The translations under genes and the position numbers were made by a program. Under the pieces are notes generated by a model. That model ran no database searches and had not been told where the DNA came from. It worked only from the letters and a program-made list of their open reading frames with translations. Shown piece by piece: positions 15,277 through 28,300 of a DNA stretch of 64,000 bases. Source of the stretch: Acidaminococcus fermentans DSM 20731 (GTDB lineage Bacteria; Bacillota; Negativicutes; Acidaminococcales; Acidaminococcaceae); NCBI RefSeq assembly GCF_000025305.1, contig NC_013740.1, positions 620,001-684,000 of the forward strand, written 5' to 3'. Position 1 is the first letter of the stretch. Each line of letters starts with the position of its first letter.

Positions 15277-16683
15277 TTGATCCATAGAATGCATCTGGAC
15301 GACAATTACGTGGTCCTTGACGTGAACAGCGGCGCCGTGCACATTATCGACGCCATGATTTATGATATTCTGGGCTTTTACGACGGCACCAACGCCGAAG
15401 CGACCAAAGCCCATTTTGCCGGCAAATACCCGGCGGAAGACGTGGCTGAAGCCCTGGACGAACTCCAGGAACTGCAGAAGGCCGGTCTGCTGTTTTCTCC
15501 GGACTTTCCGGTGCCGGATACCTTTTCCGATGAACCGGTGCTGAAATCCCTGTGCCTCCATGTGGCCCACGACTGCAACCTGCGGTGCGGCTACTGCTTT
15601 GCAGATACCGGGGACTTCGGGGGCCATCGGGCTCTCATGAGCAAGGAAGTGGCCCGGAAGGCCATCGAATTTGCCATTGCCGGCAGCAAACAGCGGCACA
15701 ACCTGGAACTGGACCTGTTCGGCGGAGAACCTCTGATGAACATGCCCGTGGTGAAGTACATTGTGGACTATGTGCGCCAGCGGGAAAAAGAAACCGGGAA
15801 GAACATCAAACTGACCCTGACCACCAACGGCACCCTGCTCACCGATGAAATCGTGAAGTATCTCAACGACAACCGGGTGATGCTGGTGCTTTCCCTGGAC
15901 GGCAGCAAAAAGACCCATGACAACATGCGTCCCTATCCGGGCCATGTAGGGTCCTATGATGCAGCTGTGAAAGGCTTCCGGAAGGTCATCGAATCCCGTC
16001 ACGGAAAGAACTACTACCTGCGGGGCACCTATACCCATTACAACACCCATTTCTGCGATGACGTATTGGCCATGCTGGACGTGGGATCCGAAATTTCCAT
16101 GGAACCGGTGGTGGGCACCACGGAACCCTGGGTGCTGACGGAAGAAGACTGGCCCACCCTGGACAAGGAATACGAGAAACTGGCCCGGGCCTATCTGGCC
16201 AGGAAAAGGGCGGGAGAAGCTTTTGACTTCTTCCACTTCAACGTGGCCCTGGACAACGGTCCCTGCGTGGCCAAACGACTGGCAGGCTGCGGTGCCGGTC
16301 ATGAATATTTCGCCATTACTCCCGAAGGGGACATTTATCCCTGCCATCAGTTTGTGGGCCGGGAAAAATACAAGATGGGGACCCTGGATACGGGCATTGT
16401 GAAAAAGGACATGGTCCAGTATTTCCGTCACATGCACGTGATGAAAAAAGAAGACTGCCGGACCTGCTGGGCACGGTTCTTCTGCAGCGGCGGCTGCCAT
16501 GCCAATGCGGATCTGGCCAATGGCACCATTGAAAAACCCTATGCCTACGGGTGCCGGATCCAGAAGAAACGGCTGGAAATGGCCATCATCCTCCAGGCTC
16601 TGCTGACAGAGGACGTGAAGGAAGGCGGGGCAGACCACCGTCCCGTCATCGACAACTTCAAATTCCAGGTGGAGAAGAAGTAA
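15277..16683 (+). CDS. scfB: Radical SAM/SPASM maturase of the SCIFF peptide
   Basis: 468 aa. An N-terminal RRE-like part (residues ~1-85, beginning with IHRMHLDDNYVVLDVNSGAVH) binds the leader peptide. The radical SAM cluster motif is CNLRCGYC (Cys100, 104, 107). The C-terminal SPASM domain holds further cysteines for auxiliary Fe-S clusters (DIYPCHQ, CRTCWARFFCSGGCHAN). The start is TTG 15277, 8 bp after GAAGGGCGG, and gives the family's usual N-terminus; ATG 15289 would cut it by four residues. It installs the thioether links in the upstream peptide. Confidence 0.95.
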   Translation: MIHRMHLDDNYVVLDVNSGAVHIIDAMIYDILGFYDGTNAEATKAHFAGKYPAEDVAEALDELQELQKAGLLFSPDFPVPDTFSDEPVLKSLCLHVAHDCNLRCGYCFADTGDFGGHRALMSKEVARKAIEFAIAGSKQRHNLELDLFGGEPLMNMPVVKYIVDYVRQREKETGKNIKLTLTTNGTLLTDEIVKYLNDNRVMLVLSLDGSKKTHDNMRPYPGHVGSYDAAVKGFRKVIESRHGKNYYLRGTYTHYNTHFCDDVLAMLDVGSEISMEPVVGTTEPWVLTEEDWPTLDKEYEKLARAYLARKRAGEAFDFFHFNVALDNGPCVAKRLAGCGAGHEYFAITPEGDIYPCHQFVGREKYKMGTLDTGIVKKDMVQYFRHMHVMKKEDCRTCWARFFCSGGCHANADLANGTIEKPYAYGCRIQKKRLEMAIILQALLTEDVKEGGADHRPVIDNFKFQVEKK

Positions 16684-16689
16684 ATCAGC

Positions 16690-16722
16690 TTGTCAACGGT
16701 CAGTTGTCTACGGTCAGCGGCC
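16690..16722. repeat. GTCAACG-type 7-bp tandem array, copy 1
   Basis: Degenerate GTCAACG/GTCAGTT/GTCTACG/GTCAGCG units directly before a strong terminator. Related arrays at 22333-22350, 22480-22500, 23411-23430, 23511-23548 and 35890-35920. Confidence 0.7.
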
Positions 16723-16725
16723 GCA

Positions 16726-16772
16726 GGAAGGGATTGGCAAAGGAGCCTTTGCCAATCCCTTCCAATTTTTTT
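16726..16772 (+). terminator. Strong terminator after the SCIFF maturase gene
   Basis: A perfect 18-bp stem: GGAAGGGATTGGCAAAGG (16726-16743), loop AG, CCTTTGCCAATCCCTTCC (16746-16763), followed by a T-run. It isolates the rRNA promoter. Confidence 0.9.
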
Positions 16773-16783
16773 AGAAAACATAG

Positions 16784-16815
16784 TTGACAAAAATCTACTC
16801 CCGTGATATTATAAT
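16784..16815 (+). promoter_or_regulatory. rRNA operon promoter
   Basis: TTGACA at 16784-16789 and TATTAT at 16807-16812 with a 17-bp spacer (an overlapping TATAAT lies at 16810-16815). About 170 bp upstream of mature 16S. Confidence 0.8.
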
Positions 16816-16856
16816 CAAGCCGCCGATGAGCGACAAGGTTAGAACCCTGAAAACTG

Positions 16857-16877
16857 AATATTGTTGACAGATGTGCG
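16857..16877 (+). other. Left arm of the 16S processing stalk
   Basis: AATATTGTTGACAGATGTGC here is complementary to CGCACATCTGTCAAAACAATATT-type sequence at about 18587-18609 after 16S. The paired arms form the long stem cut by RNase III. Confidence 0.7.
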
Positions 16878-16982
16878 GGTCAAGTCACCTTTACGGTGAT
16901 GAGATCGAGTCACCTGGATGACAACCAGGTTAAAAAATCAAAGCTAGTTTTTCAAGAGCCAAGCGGCTCTTCAAAATACTCT

Positions 16983-18540
<1,558 letters not shown>

Positions 18541-18642
18541 TATGGAGAACCGAAGGAGTCCAAGGACTCACTTCTATTCTCGTCGACGCACATCTGTCAA
18601 AACAATATTTGGTTTTGAGGGTTTTACCCTCAGGCAATCCAT

Positions 18643-18719
<77 letters not shown>

Positions 18720-18785
18720 ATTTTTGAATTGAAATGGATTGTTGAAATAGTTTTCATCTGTTCTTCTGAACAGCTGAAATATAGC

Positions 18786-18861
18786 GGGGGCGTAGCTCAG
18801 CTGGGAGAGCACCTGCCTTGCAAGCAGGGGGTCAGGAGTTCGATTCTCCTCGTCTCCACCA
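18786..18861 (+). tRNA. trnA: tRNA-Ala (TGC)
   Basis: 76 nt with an encoded CCA. Acceptor GGGGGCG pairs with CGTCTCC (two G-T pairs); anticodon loop CTTGCAA gives TGC. It is the second tRNA of the 16S-23S spacer. Confidence 0.97.
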
Positions 18862-18868
18862 CATGAAC

Positions 18869-18892
18869 CTTGAAAACTTCATAGAAGAGACA
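18869..18892 (+). other. Left arm of the 23S processing stalk
   Basis: AAAACTTCATAGAAGAGACA here pairs with TGTCTCTTCATGAAGTTTT at about 22135-22153 downstream of 23S. The remaining spacer to 19134 holds no gene. Confidence 0.7.
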
Positions 18893-19134
18893 AAACAAAG
18901 TCTTGGACATTGTGATGAATGTCTAAGCACCTCTGATCTAAATGCGAATTTAGAAACGAGTAACGAGAATACCAGGGAACGTAAGTTCCTTAGTAAACTG
19001 AACCAGAAAATTGCAAAGAGAAATTGCTCTGATCCGCGAAGCGAGGAAGAGAGCCATCGGAGACTATACTCCAGTATGTCGAGGGTGGCGAACGACGAGC
19101 GACAAAGGAGCGGACAATTTATCGAAGCAATTTT

Positions 19135-22042
<2,908 letters not shown>

Positions 22043-22179
22043 TGAGTCGCCTACCGCGAAGCGGCTGAGGCATACGAAATAAAAGAGCAAGTGAGCGAAA
22101 GAAGCTCGTAACGTTACGTCCGAAAGAACGTATATGTCTCTTCATGAAGTTTTGAGGGCTCATGCCTTCAGTAACATAA

Positions 22180-22296
22180 TCCGGTGGCGATAGCTAAGGG
22201 GATCCACCTGTTCCCATGCCGAACACAGCAGTTAAGCCCTTATACGCCGAAAGTACTCGACTGGAAACGGTCCGGGAGGATAGGGAGCTGCCGGTT
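22180..22296 (+). rRNA. rrf: 5S ribosomal RNA
   Basis: About 117 nt. The 5' CCGGTGGC pairs with the 3' GCTGCCGG; the internal CCATGCCGAACACAG...GTTAAGC is the usual 5S core. Confidence 0.95.
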
Positions 22297-22299
22297 AAG

Positions 22300-22333
22300 A
22301 AAATTCCGCATCTGATGGATGCGGAATTTTTTG
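22300..22333 (+). terminator. rRNA operon terminator
   Basis: AAAATTCCGCATC (22300-22312) pairs with GATGCGGAATTTT (22318-22330), followed by T residues. Confidence 0.88.
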
Positions 22334-22500
22334 TCAACGGTCAGCTGTCACTCGGACCCGTAGGGGCTGCACGCCGGGCAGCCCGTCTGGATGCCGATTG
22401 CCGATGCACAGGGCGGGGCACCGGGCCTGCGCCTCCTACGGATCAGGGCACTTCAAAATCAACCGGAACCGCAGGGGCTGTTGACCGTTGACCGCTGACC
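22333..22500. repeat. Composite repeat: GTCAACG arrays flanking REP-like GTAGGGGC palindromes
   Basis: Left array GTCAACGGTCAGCTGTCA (22333-22350); then a CCGTAGGGGCTGCACGCC element (22357 on); then an inverted copy of that element ending CTCCTACGG (about 22420-22441); then the inverted array TGTTGACCGTTGACCGCTGA (22479-22498). The order array-element-inverted element-inverted array makes nested inverted arms. It lies between the rRNA terminator and the next gene; no coding potential is seen. Confidence 0.7.
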
Positions 22501-22592
22501 GGGGCTGTGAATTCCCCTCCCTCTTTCCCCTTGCCAAAACCGGCTTTAATAAGATACAATATTCTAAAAAATCCAACTTTTAGGAGGCGACT

Positions 22593-23381
22593 ATGGTTAA
22601 CTTCAGAAATCTTTTGCTGACGGTCCAGGATGACGGGGTGGCTGTCATCACCATCAACCGTCCGGACATCCTCAACGCGCTGGATCTCCAAACCCTGCGG
22701 GAGCTGAAAGGGTGCATCGAAGAAATCCGACGGGATTCCCGGGTAAAGGCAGTGATCCTCCAGGGGGCCGGGGACAAGGCCTTTGTGGCCGGGTCGGATC
22801 TGATGGCCATGAGCCGGATGACGGCCCATGAGGCCATGGCTTTTTCCCGGTTCGGCCATGAAGTGTTCAATGCCATCGAAAATCTGCCCATGGCCGTTAT
22901 CGGGGCCATCCACGGGTATTGTCTGGGTGGGGGCCTGGGACTGGCCCTGGCCTGTGATTTCCGGTATGCGTCCACCACGGCCAAATTCGGACAGCCGGAA
23001 GTGAAGTACGGGATCATCCCCGGTTTTGGGGGTTCCCAGACCCTGGCCCGGCTCATCGGGCAGGGACGGGCCAAGGAAATGATCTATACCGGGGATCTGA
23101 TTGATGCCCAGGAGGCTTACCGGATCGGTCTGGTGAACCGGGTGCTGCCGGGAGAACAGCTGATGGAAACCTGTGAAGCCGTGTGCCGGAAGATCATGGA
23201 AAAGGGGCCCATTGCCATCGGCTCCGCCAAGGATGCCATCAACCGGGGCCTGTCCATGGACCTGGCTTCCGGTCTCAGCTACGAGGCCCAGGTTTTCGGC
23301 AACTGCTTCGCCACCCTGGACCAGACAGAAGGGATGAAAGCGTTTTTGGAAAAACGTAAACCGGTGTTTTTAGGGAAATGA
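22593..23381 (+). CDS. Enoyl-CoA hydratase/isomerase (crotonase) family protein
   Basis: 262 aa, full length. CoA-binding/oxyanion motifs: AFVAGSDLMAM (residues ~63-73) and IHGYCLGGGLGLALACD (106-122). Of the two glutamates used by true hydratases, the second is present (QPE, Glu136) but the first is replaced by Gly116 in GGGLGLA (usually GGGCELA). This suggests an isomerase-like or other crotonase reaction rather than crotonyl-CoA hydration. In an amino-acid-fermenting Negativicute a role in acyl-CoA metabolism is likely. AGGAGG precedes ATG 22593. A hairpin terminator follows at 23387. Confidence 0.85.
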   Translation: MVNFRNLLLTVQDDGVAVITINRPDILNALDLQTLRELKGCIEEIRRDSRVKAVILQGAGDKAFVAGSDLMAMSRMTAHEAMAFSRFGHEVFNAIENLPMAVIGAIHGYCLGGGLGLALACDFRYASTTAKFGQPEVKYGIIPGFGGSQTLARLIGQGRAKEMIYTGDLIDAQEAYRIGLVNRVLPGEQLMETCEAVCRKIMEKGPIAIGSAKDAINRGLSMDLASGLSYEAQVFGNCFATLDQTEGMKAFLEKRKPVFLGK

Positions 23382-23386
23382 AAGAG

Positions 23387-23548
23387 GGGCTGTTGCATAG
23401 GCAACAGCTCCGTCAACTGGCAGTTGACTATGTGTGCTGCGGGGCGCCGGGCCTGCGCCCCCTACGGTTTCTACTGTTCAAAATCAATTTGTAAAATTGA
23501 TTTCCAACGGCTGCTGACAGCTGACCGTTGACAGCTGACCGTTGACAG
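23387..23548. repeat. Terminator hairpin plus inverted GTCAACG arrays and REP-like element
   Basis: GGGGCTGTTGC/GCAACAGCTCC hairpin at 23387-23411 ends the crotonase gene. It runs into a short array (GTCAACTGGCAGTTGAC, 23412-23428), a reversed GTAGGGGC element (GGGCCTGCGCCCCCTACGG, about 23449-23467), an AAATCAATTT/AAATTGATTT palindrome, then an array in the opposite direction (GACAGCTGACCGTTGACAG repeated, 23516-23547). Confidence 0.7.
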
Positions 23549-23554
23549 AAAAGG

Positions 23555-23587
23555 GAGTGCTGCACAGAACGTGCAGCACCCCCTTTT
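23555..23587. terminator. Convergent terminator before the minus-strand adhesin-E-like gene
   Basis: GTGCTGCAC pairs with GTGCAGCAC around an AGAAC loop, extended by GGGA/CCCC; T-run on the plus strand. It lies at the 3' end of the minus-strand gene. Confidence 0.65.
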
Positions 23588-23588
23588 T

Positions 23589-24107
23589 TCACTGATTCAG
23601 CAGATACCCTTTCAGCGCCTGGCACAGTTCCATGCCCAGGGTGTTGGGGCTCAGGGGATACCAGGACTGGTCAGCCACTTTTTCCCGTCCCGTTTCCTGT
23701 CCCAGCCCGTTGTAGGTGTACTGGACCAGATCGGACACCACCCGCAGACGCACATCGTATTTACTTTGAAGCAGGATGGTTCTTCCCGTGCCCACGGCTC
23801 CCTTCTGCACCCATTTGTTCCAGATGGTGATGATCCCGGTCTTTTCGTCGTACTGGAGGCTCCGGGTATCGTAATACACCTCATAGCTGCTGTTGCCGCC
23901 CACTAGGGTCCAGGCAGCCGCATCTTCCGAGGGAGGAGTGGGGAGGACCTCCTGGGAAACAGTCCCAGAGGGTGTAGCGGTTTTTGTATTATTTGCAACA
24001 GAAACTGCCGGTTTTTCCGCACCGGACCCGGCTTCCTGAGCAAAAAGCAGGGATGGCACCGACAGCAGAGAAACAATCAATAGAGGAAAAAATAGAGACT
24101 TTTTCAT
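23589..24107 (-). CDS. Exported protein with surface-adhesin-E-like domain
   Basis: 172 aa. Signal peptide MKKSLFFPLLIVSLLSVPSLLFA with cleavage expected after LFA, then a Ser/Thr/Pro-rich linker to ~65. The rest (AAWTLVGGNSSYEVYYDTRSLQY...GIITIWNKWV...) resembles the adhesin-E-type beta domain: a strand with YYDTxSL and a following W-containing strand. Such domains occur in many exported proteins of Negativicutes with no assigned role. The start at 24107 is chosen for AAAGGG 8 bp upstream; the GTG three codons further out lacks a site. Confidence 0.6.
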   Translation of the reverse strand: MKKSLFFPLLIVSLLSVPSLLFAQEAGSGAEKPAVSVANNTKTATPSGTVSQEVLPTPPSEDAAAWTLVGGNSSYEVYYDTRSLQYDEKTGIITIWNKWVQKGAVGTGRTILLQSKYDVRLRVVSDLVQYTYNGLGQETGREKVADQSWYPLSPNTLGMELCQALKGYLLNQ

Positions 24108-24220
24108 AACGTACACCCTTTCTGGTCAATCCATGGAACTATTGTACCACATCGTGCCGTACTATAGGTACTTTCCCTGAAAGAGTCAGGCAAAAACTTT
24201 TGAACAAGGAGGGATCCTTC

Positions 24221-25828
24221 ATGAAAATCACCTTCCTGGGCGCGGATAAAATCGTTACCGGGTCCTGTCACCTGCTGGAAGTCAACGGAAAAAAGATCCT
24301 GCTGGACTGCGGAATGTTCCAGGGCCCCAAACTGATCCGGGACCTGAACCGCAAGCCTTTTTCCTTCAATCCGGGCGAAATTGACGCGGTGATCCTGAGC
24401 CATGCCCATATCGACCACAGCGGCCTGCTGCCCCGGCTGATCAAGGAAGGGTTCAAGGGCTTCATCCACTGCACGCCGGTTACCGAAGAATTGTGTCAGA
24501 TCCTGCTGCCGGACTGCGGGCACATCCAGGAATCCGATGCGGAAATCGCCACCCGGAAAGGGCTCCGGGCCGGGAAATCTGCCGTGGAACCCCTGTATAC
24601 GGCGGATGATGCCTATCTGGCCCTGAAGCATTTCATTACCCACGACTATGATGAAGATGTGGAACTGTACCCGGGGATCACCTTCCGCTTCCGGGTGGCC
24701 GGCCATATCCTGGGCAGCGCCCTGGTGAACCTGATGATTGAAGAAAACGGGAAGAAGACCAAGCTGATCTTCACCGGGGATGTGGGCCAGCCCAATGTAC
24801 CCATCCTGGATGATCCCCATCAGATTTCCGGTGCGGATTTCATCATCACCGAATCCACCTACGGGAACCGGATCCATGAACAGATCGACCGGGAAAAGGA
24901 ACTGTGTGATGTGATGAAGGACGCCCTGAGCCGGGGGGGCAACGTGATCATCCCCGCTTTTGCCGTAGGGCGTACCCAGGTGATGCTCTACTACTTCCAG
25001 AAGCTCATGAACAGCGGCCAGCTGCCGGTGGTCCCCATTATGGTGGACAGCCCCATGGCCATCAAGGCCACCCAGGTGATGCTGTACAATCCGGAGGAAT
25101 ATGATGAGGAAGCCCGGACCATCTTCCAGAAACAGAAGGGCCGTCTCATCGACATGCCCAATGTGAAATACACGGAAACCCCGGCGGAATCCCGGGCCAT
25201 CAACGACATGCCCAGCCCCATGATCATCATCTCCGCCAGCGGCATGGCCGATGCCGGCCGGGTGCTCCACCATCTGAAACACAACCTGTGGCGGAAGGAC
25301 AGCTCGGTGATCTTCGCCGGGTATCAGGCGGAAGGCAGCCTGGGCCGCCGGCTCATCGACGGGGCCAAAAAAGTCAAGATCATGGGCGAAGACATTGTGG
25401 TGGGCGCCAAGATCTACAACCTGTCCGGTTTCTCCGCCCATGCGGACCGGGATCAGATGCTGGCCCTGTACAAGGGGATGCAGCAGAAGCCCAAAGCCTT
25501 CTTCGTGGTCCATGGGGAATACGATGCGGCCAGCGCCTTTGCCCATCTGCTGAACACGGAACTGGGCACTGCCACCTACATCCCCAACTTCGGAGATGCG
25601 GCCATCATCGACGGCACTGACTGGCGGATTGAGGAAACCAGGGTGATCACCAGCGAACCGGCCATCCAGAACATGCGGGATTATCTGCGGAACTTTGAAA
25701 AGGATTACCTGGCCTACAAGGGCCGTCTGGAACAGCTCATTACCCATGATCCCCGGCGGATTCCCGATATCCGGGCCAAGATGGAAAAAATCCGCAAATA
25801 CATTGACGATGTGATGAAAACTCTCTGA
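24221..25828 (+). CDS. Beta-CASP metallo-beta-lactamase-fold RNA hydrolase
   Basis: 535 aa. The metal-binding SHAHIDHSG motif (HxHxDH) lies near residue 60, with further ligands in the FTGDVGQPN segment. The beta-CASP insert follows (IITESTYGNRIHE, then ISASGMADAGRVLHHL), and the C-terminal RMMBL part has GFSAHADRDQML. This is the CPSF73/YSH1-like group, which cleaves RNA as endonuclease and/or 5'-exonuclease; it is not RNase J, which has a different C-terminal domain. AAGGAGGGA precedes the ATG. It is followed by typA with its own promoter. Confidence 0.88.
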   Translation: MKITFLGADKIVTGSCHLLEVNGKKILLDCGMFQGPKLIRDLNRKPFSFNPGEIDAVILSHAHIDHSGLLPRLIKEGFKGFIHCTPVTEELCQILLPDCGHIQESDAEIATRKGLRAGKSAVEPLYTADDAYLALKHFITHDYDEDVELYPGITFRFRVAGHILGSALVNLMIEENGKKTKLIFTGDVGQPNVPILDDPHQISGADFIITESTYGNRIHEQIDREKELCDVMKDALSRGGNVIIPAFAVGRTQVMLYYFQKLMNSGQLPVVPIMVDSPMAIKATQVMLYNPEEYDEEARTIFQKQKGRLIDMPNVKYTETPAESRAINDMPSPMIIISASGMADAGRVLHHLKHNLWRKDSSVIFAGYQAEGSLGRRLIDGAKKVKIMGEDIVVGAKIYNLSGFSAHADRDQMLALYKGMQQKPKAFFVVHGEYDAASAFAHLLNTELGTATYIPNFGDAAIIDGTDWRIEETRVITSEPAIQNMRDYLRNFEKDYLAYKGRLEQLITHDPRRIPDIRAKMEKIRKYIDDVMKTL

Positions 25829-25835
25829 CAGATAT

Positions 25836-25864
25836 TTGACATCTGAAAGGGAAAAGAATATAAT
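25836..25864 (+). promoter_or_regulatory. typA promoter
   Basis: Consensus TTGACA (25836-25841), 17-bp spacer, TATAAT (25859-25864). About 90 bp upstream of the start codon. Confidence 0.85.
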
Positions 25865-25893
25865 AGGAAAGTCGAAATGATGCAGTTTACTTT

Positions 25894-25919
25894 GAGGATG
25901 CTTCCTGACAAGCATCCTC
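25894..25919 (+). promoter_or_regulatory. Hairpin in the typA 5' leader
   Basis: GAGGATGCTT, loop CCTGAC, AAGCATCCTC: a perfect 10-bp stem in the untranslated leader, ~35 bp before the start codon. The following TTGATTTATCT is T-rich but not a clean T-run, so it may be a weak attenuator or a stability element. Confidence 0.5.
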
Positions 25920-25955
25920 TTGATTTATCTGGAAATAAGAGGGGATTGGGCTTTT

Positions 25956-27776
25956 ATGATTAGAAACGATTTGCGTAACATTGCCATCATCGCTCACGTC
26001 GACCACGGTAAGACTACCCTGGTGGACGCCATGCTGAAACAGAGCGGTGTATTCCGTGCCAACCAGCAGGTGCAGGAACGGGTCATGGACTCCAACGATC
26101 AGGAAAGAGAACGTGGAATCACCATCCTGGCCAAGAACACTTCCGTTATGCATGATGGCTGCAAAATCAACATCCTGGATACTCCGGGCCACGCCGATTT
26201 CGGCGGCGAAGTGGAACGGGTGCTGAACATGGTGGACGGCGTTCTGCTGCTGGTAGACGCTTATGAAGGCCCCATGCCCCAGACCAAATACGTGCTGCGG
26301 AAAGCACTGGAACATCACCTGAAACCGGTGGTGGTCATCAACAAGATCGACCGTCCGGATCAGCGGGTGGAAGAAGTGGTGGATGAAGTCCTGGATCTGT
26401 TCATCGAACTGAACGCCAACGACGACCAGCTGGACTTCCCGGTGGTTTATGCCTCCGCCAAGAAGGGTGTTGCCAAGCTGTCCATGGACGACGAAAGCGA
26501 CAACCTGGAACCCCTGTTCCGCACCATTATCGACAGCATTCCCGCTCCTGATGTGGACGTGGACGCTCCCCTGCAGATGCTGGTGAACACCCTGGACCAC
26601 GATGACTATGTGGGCCGGATCGTGGTGGGCCGTGTGGTCCGCGGCACCATCAAAAACGGACAGAACGTGTGCCTGATGCACGATGACAAGCGCACCAACC
26701 AGAAGATCGGCCGTCTGTACACCTACGAAGGGCTGAAGCGGGTGGAAGTGCCTGAAGCCAAAGCCGGGGACATCATCGCCCTGATCGGTCTGAGCACTGC
26801 GGAAATCGGGGATACCATTGCCGATGTGGACAATCCGGAACAGCTCCAGGGCATCAAGGTGGACGAACCCACCCTGTCCATGACCTTCTCCGTCAACGAC
26901 AGTCCTTTTGCCGGCCAGGAAGGGGACTTCATCACCAGCCGTCATCTCCGTGATCGTCTGTACAAAGAAGTGGAAACCAACGTTTCCATGAAGGTGGAAG
27001 ATACGGAAAGCGCCGATACCTTCAAGGTGTCCGGCCGTGGGGAACTGCACCTGTCCGTGCTCATCGAAGCCATGCGCCGGGAAGGGTTCGAACTGCAGGT
27101 GGGCAAACCTACCGTTATCATGCGCCGGGACGAAAACGGCAAGCTGCTGGAACCCATGGAAGCCCTGACCATCGAAGTGCCTCAGGACTTTATGGGCGCT
27201 GTCATGGAAGGACTGGGGATCCGGAAAGCTGAACTCCAGAACATGACGGAAGTGGCCGGCTACCTGCGCATGGACTTCCTGATCCCTGCCCGGGGCCTGA
27301 TCGGTTTCCGGAACCAGTTCCTCACCGATACCAAGGGCAACGGCATCATGAACCACGTGTTCGCCGGCTGGGGTGCCTACAAGGGCGATATCCCGGGCCG
27401 TACCCGGGGCAGCCTGGTGGCTTTTGAAGCCGGTACCACCACGGCCTACGGCATTGATAAATGCCAGGCCAGAGGCACCATGTACGTGAACCCCGGTGAA
27501 GAAGTGTACGAAGGGGAAATCGTCGGCGAAAACAGCCGGGAAGACGATATGGACGTGAACCCCTGCAAGAAGAAACACGTATCCAACATGCGTGCTGCCG
27601 GGAGCGATGACGCCGTCCGTCTGGTTCCGCCCCAGACCTTCTCTCTGGAAGGGGCCCTGGAACACATCAACGACGACGAAACCGTGGAAGTTACCCCCAA
27701 GAGCATCCGCATGAGAAAGAAAATCCTGTCCCGTATGGAACGTGCGCGCACCAGAGCACGGAACGCACGGGCGTAA
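25956..27776 (+). CDS. typA: Ribosome-associated GTPase TypA/BipA
   Basis: 606 aa. G1 [10 protein letters not shown]3 [12 protein letters not shown] and G4 NKIDR are all present, followed by EF-G-like domains II, III, V and the BipA-specific C-terminal domain. It binds the 70S ribosome and is needed for stress and low-temperature growth and for 50S assembly. The start at 25956 gives the family's [18 protein letters not shown]; the upstream open frame runs through the leader hairpin and is rejected. A terminator (GGGGATGTGAAAA hairpin) follows. Confidence 0.96.
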   Translation: MIRNDLRNIAIIAHVDHGKTTLVDAMLKQSGVFRANQQVQERVMDSNDQERERGITILAKNTSVMHDGCKINILDTPGHADFGGEVERVLNMVDGVLLLVDAYEGPMPQTKYVLRKALEHHLKPVVVINKIDRPDQRVEEVVDEVLDLFIELNANDDQLDFPVVYASAKKGVAKLSMDDESDNLEPLFRTIIDSIPAPDVDVDAPLQMLVNTLDHDDYVGRIVVGRVVRGTIKNGQNVCLMHDDKRTNQKIGRLYTYEGLKRVEVPEAKAGDIIALIGLSTAEIGDTIADVDNPEQLQGIKVDEPTLSMTFSVNDSPFAGQEGDFITSRHLRDRLYKEVETNVSMKVEDTESADTFKVSGRGELHLSVLIEAMRREGFELQVGKPTVIMRRDENGKLLEPMEALTIEVPQDFMGAVMEGLGIRKAELQNMTEVAGYLRMDFLIPARGLIGFRNQFLTDTKGNGIMNHVFAGWGAYKGDIPGRTRGSLVAFEAGTTTAYGIDKCQARGTMYVNPGEEVYEGEIVGENSREDDMDVNPCKKKHVSNMRAAGSDDAVRLVPPQTFSLEGALEHINDDETVEVTPKSIRMRKKILSRMERARTRARNARA

Positions 27777-27782
27777 TGAAAA

Positions 27783-27812
27783 GGGGATGTGAAAAAATGA
27801 TTTTCACATCCC
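27783..27812 (+). terminator. typA terminator
   Basis: GGGGATGTGAAAA pairs with TTTTCACATCCCC around a 4-5-base loop, just after the typA stop. Confidence 0.75.
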
Positions 27813-27813
27813 C

Positions 27814-27880
27814 GTCACTAGTCTCTAGTCACTAGTCACTAGTCTCTAGCCGATGGAAGCCAGCTTACGCTGGCAAATTT
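27814..27880. repeat. CTAGTC-type 7-bp tandem array, copy 4, with GCCAGC hairpin
   Basis: The longest and most regular copy: GTCACTAGTCTCTAGTCACT and so on to 27849, then TAGCCGATGGAAGCCAGCTT, where GCCAGCTTACGCTGGC forms a hairpin, and AAATTT. The same tail is found without the array at about 3390-3420. Confidence 0.78.
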
Positions 27881-27914
27881 AAGGCGCTGTGAATGATTTT
27901 TTCACAGCGCCTTT
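27881..27914 (+). terminator. Second hairpin upstream of sepF
   Basis: AAGGCGCTGTGAA and TTCACAGCGCCTT form a 13-bp stem followed by TTTGC. Confidence 0.6.
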
Positions 27915-27973
27915 TGCTTTCTCCCCCAAATTGGTGTAAAATAAAAAGATACGAAGAAGGGAGGGATGTCCTT

Positions 27974-28297
27974 ATGTTTGCCAGTTTCAAATCGGATAAG
28001 ACCCGGAATACCCAGAAGGGGCAGCAGGAAAATCACGGACTGACGCTTCTGGACACGCCCAACCTGGATCTGTGCCTGCGGACGCCGGCCAGCCTGGAGG
28101 AAATCGTGGACTACGGAAAGCTGATCCTGGAAGGCAAGGGTCTGCTCATGTGTCTCAATGACCTGCCCGATCCGGACAAGATCCGGGCCCAGGATTACCT
28201 GGCCGGTGTGGCCTACACCATCGGCGCCACAGAAACCGAAGTGTCCCCGGAAGTCACCATGTACCTGCCGGGAGAAGTGAATACGATCAGAGGATAA
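27974..28297 (+). CDS. sepF: Cell division protein SepF-like (DUF552)
   Basis: 107 aa. Residues ~25-105 (LTLLDTPNLDLCLRTPASLEEIVDYG...GLLMCLNDLPDPDKIRAQDYLAGVAYTIGATETEVSPEVTMYLP pattern) match the SepF core, which binds FtsZ and forms rings under the membrane. It is shorter than Bacillus SepF (~150 aa) because the linker after the N-terminal membrane helix is minimal. The ATG at 27974 follows GAAGGGAGGG; the upstream frame overlaps the previous hairpin and is rejected. Confidence 0.78.
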   Translation: MFASFKSDKTRNTQKGQQENHGLTLLDTPNLDLCLRTPASLEEIVDYGKLILEGKGLLMCLNDLPDPDKIRAQDYLAGVAYTIGATETEVSPEVTMYLPGEVNTIRG

Positions 28298-28300
28298 GAG

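Noticed and set aside
24104-27665. Long minus-strand open frames opposite the beta-CASP gene and typA
   Set aside because: Shadow frames of highly biased genes; the plus-strand products have all family motifs.
27814-27852. CTAGTC array considered as a CRISPR or a minisatellite
   Set aside because: Units are only 7 bp, without unique spacers, and no cas genes are present; annotated as a tandem-repeat array instead.
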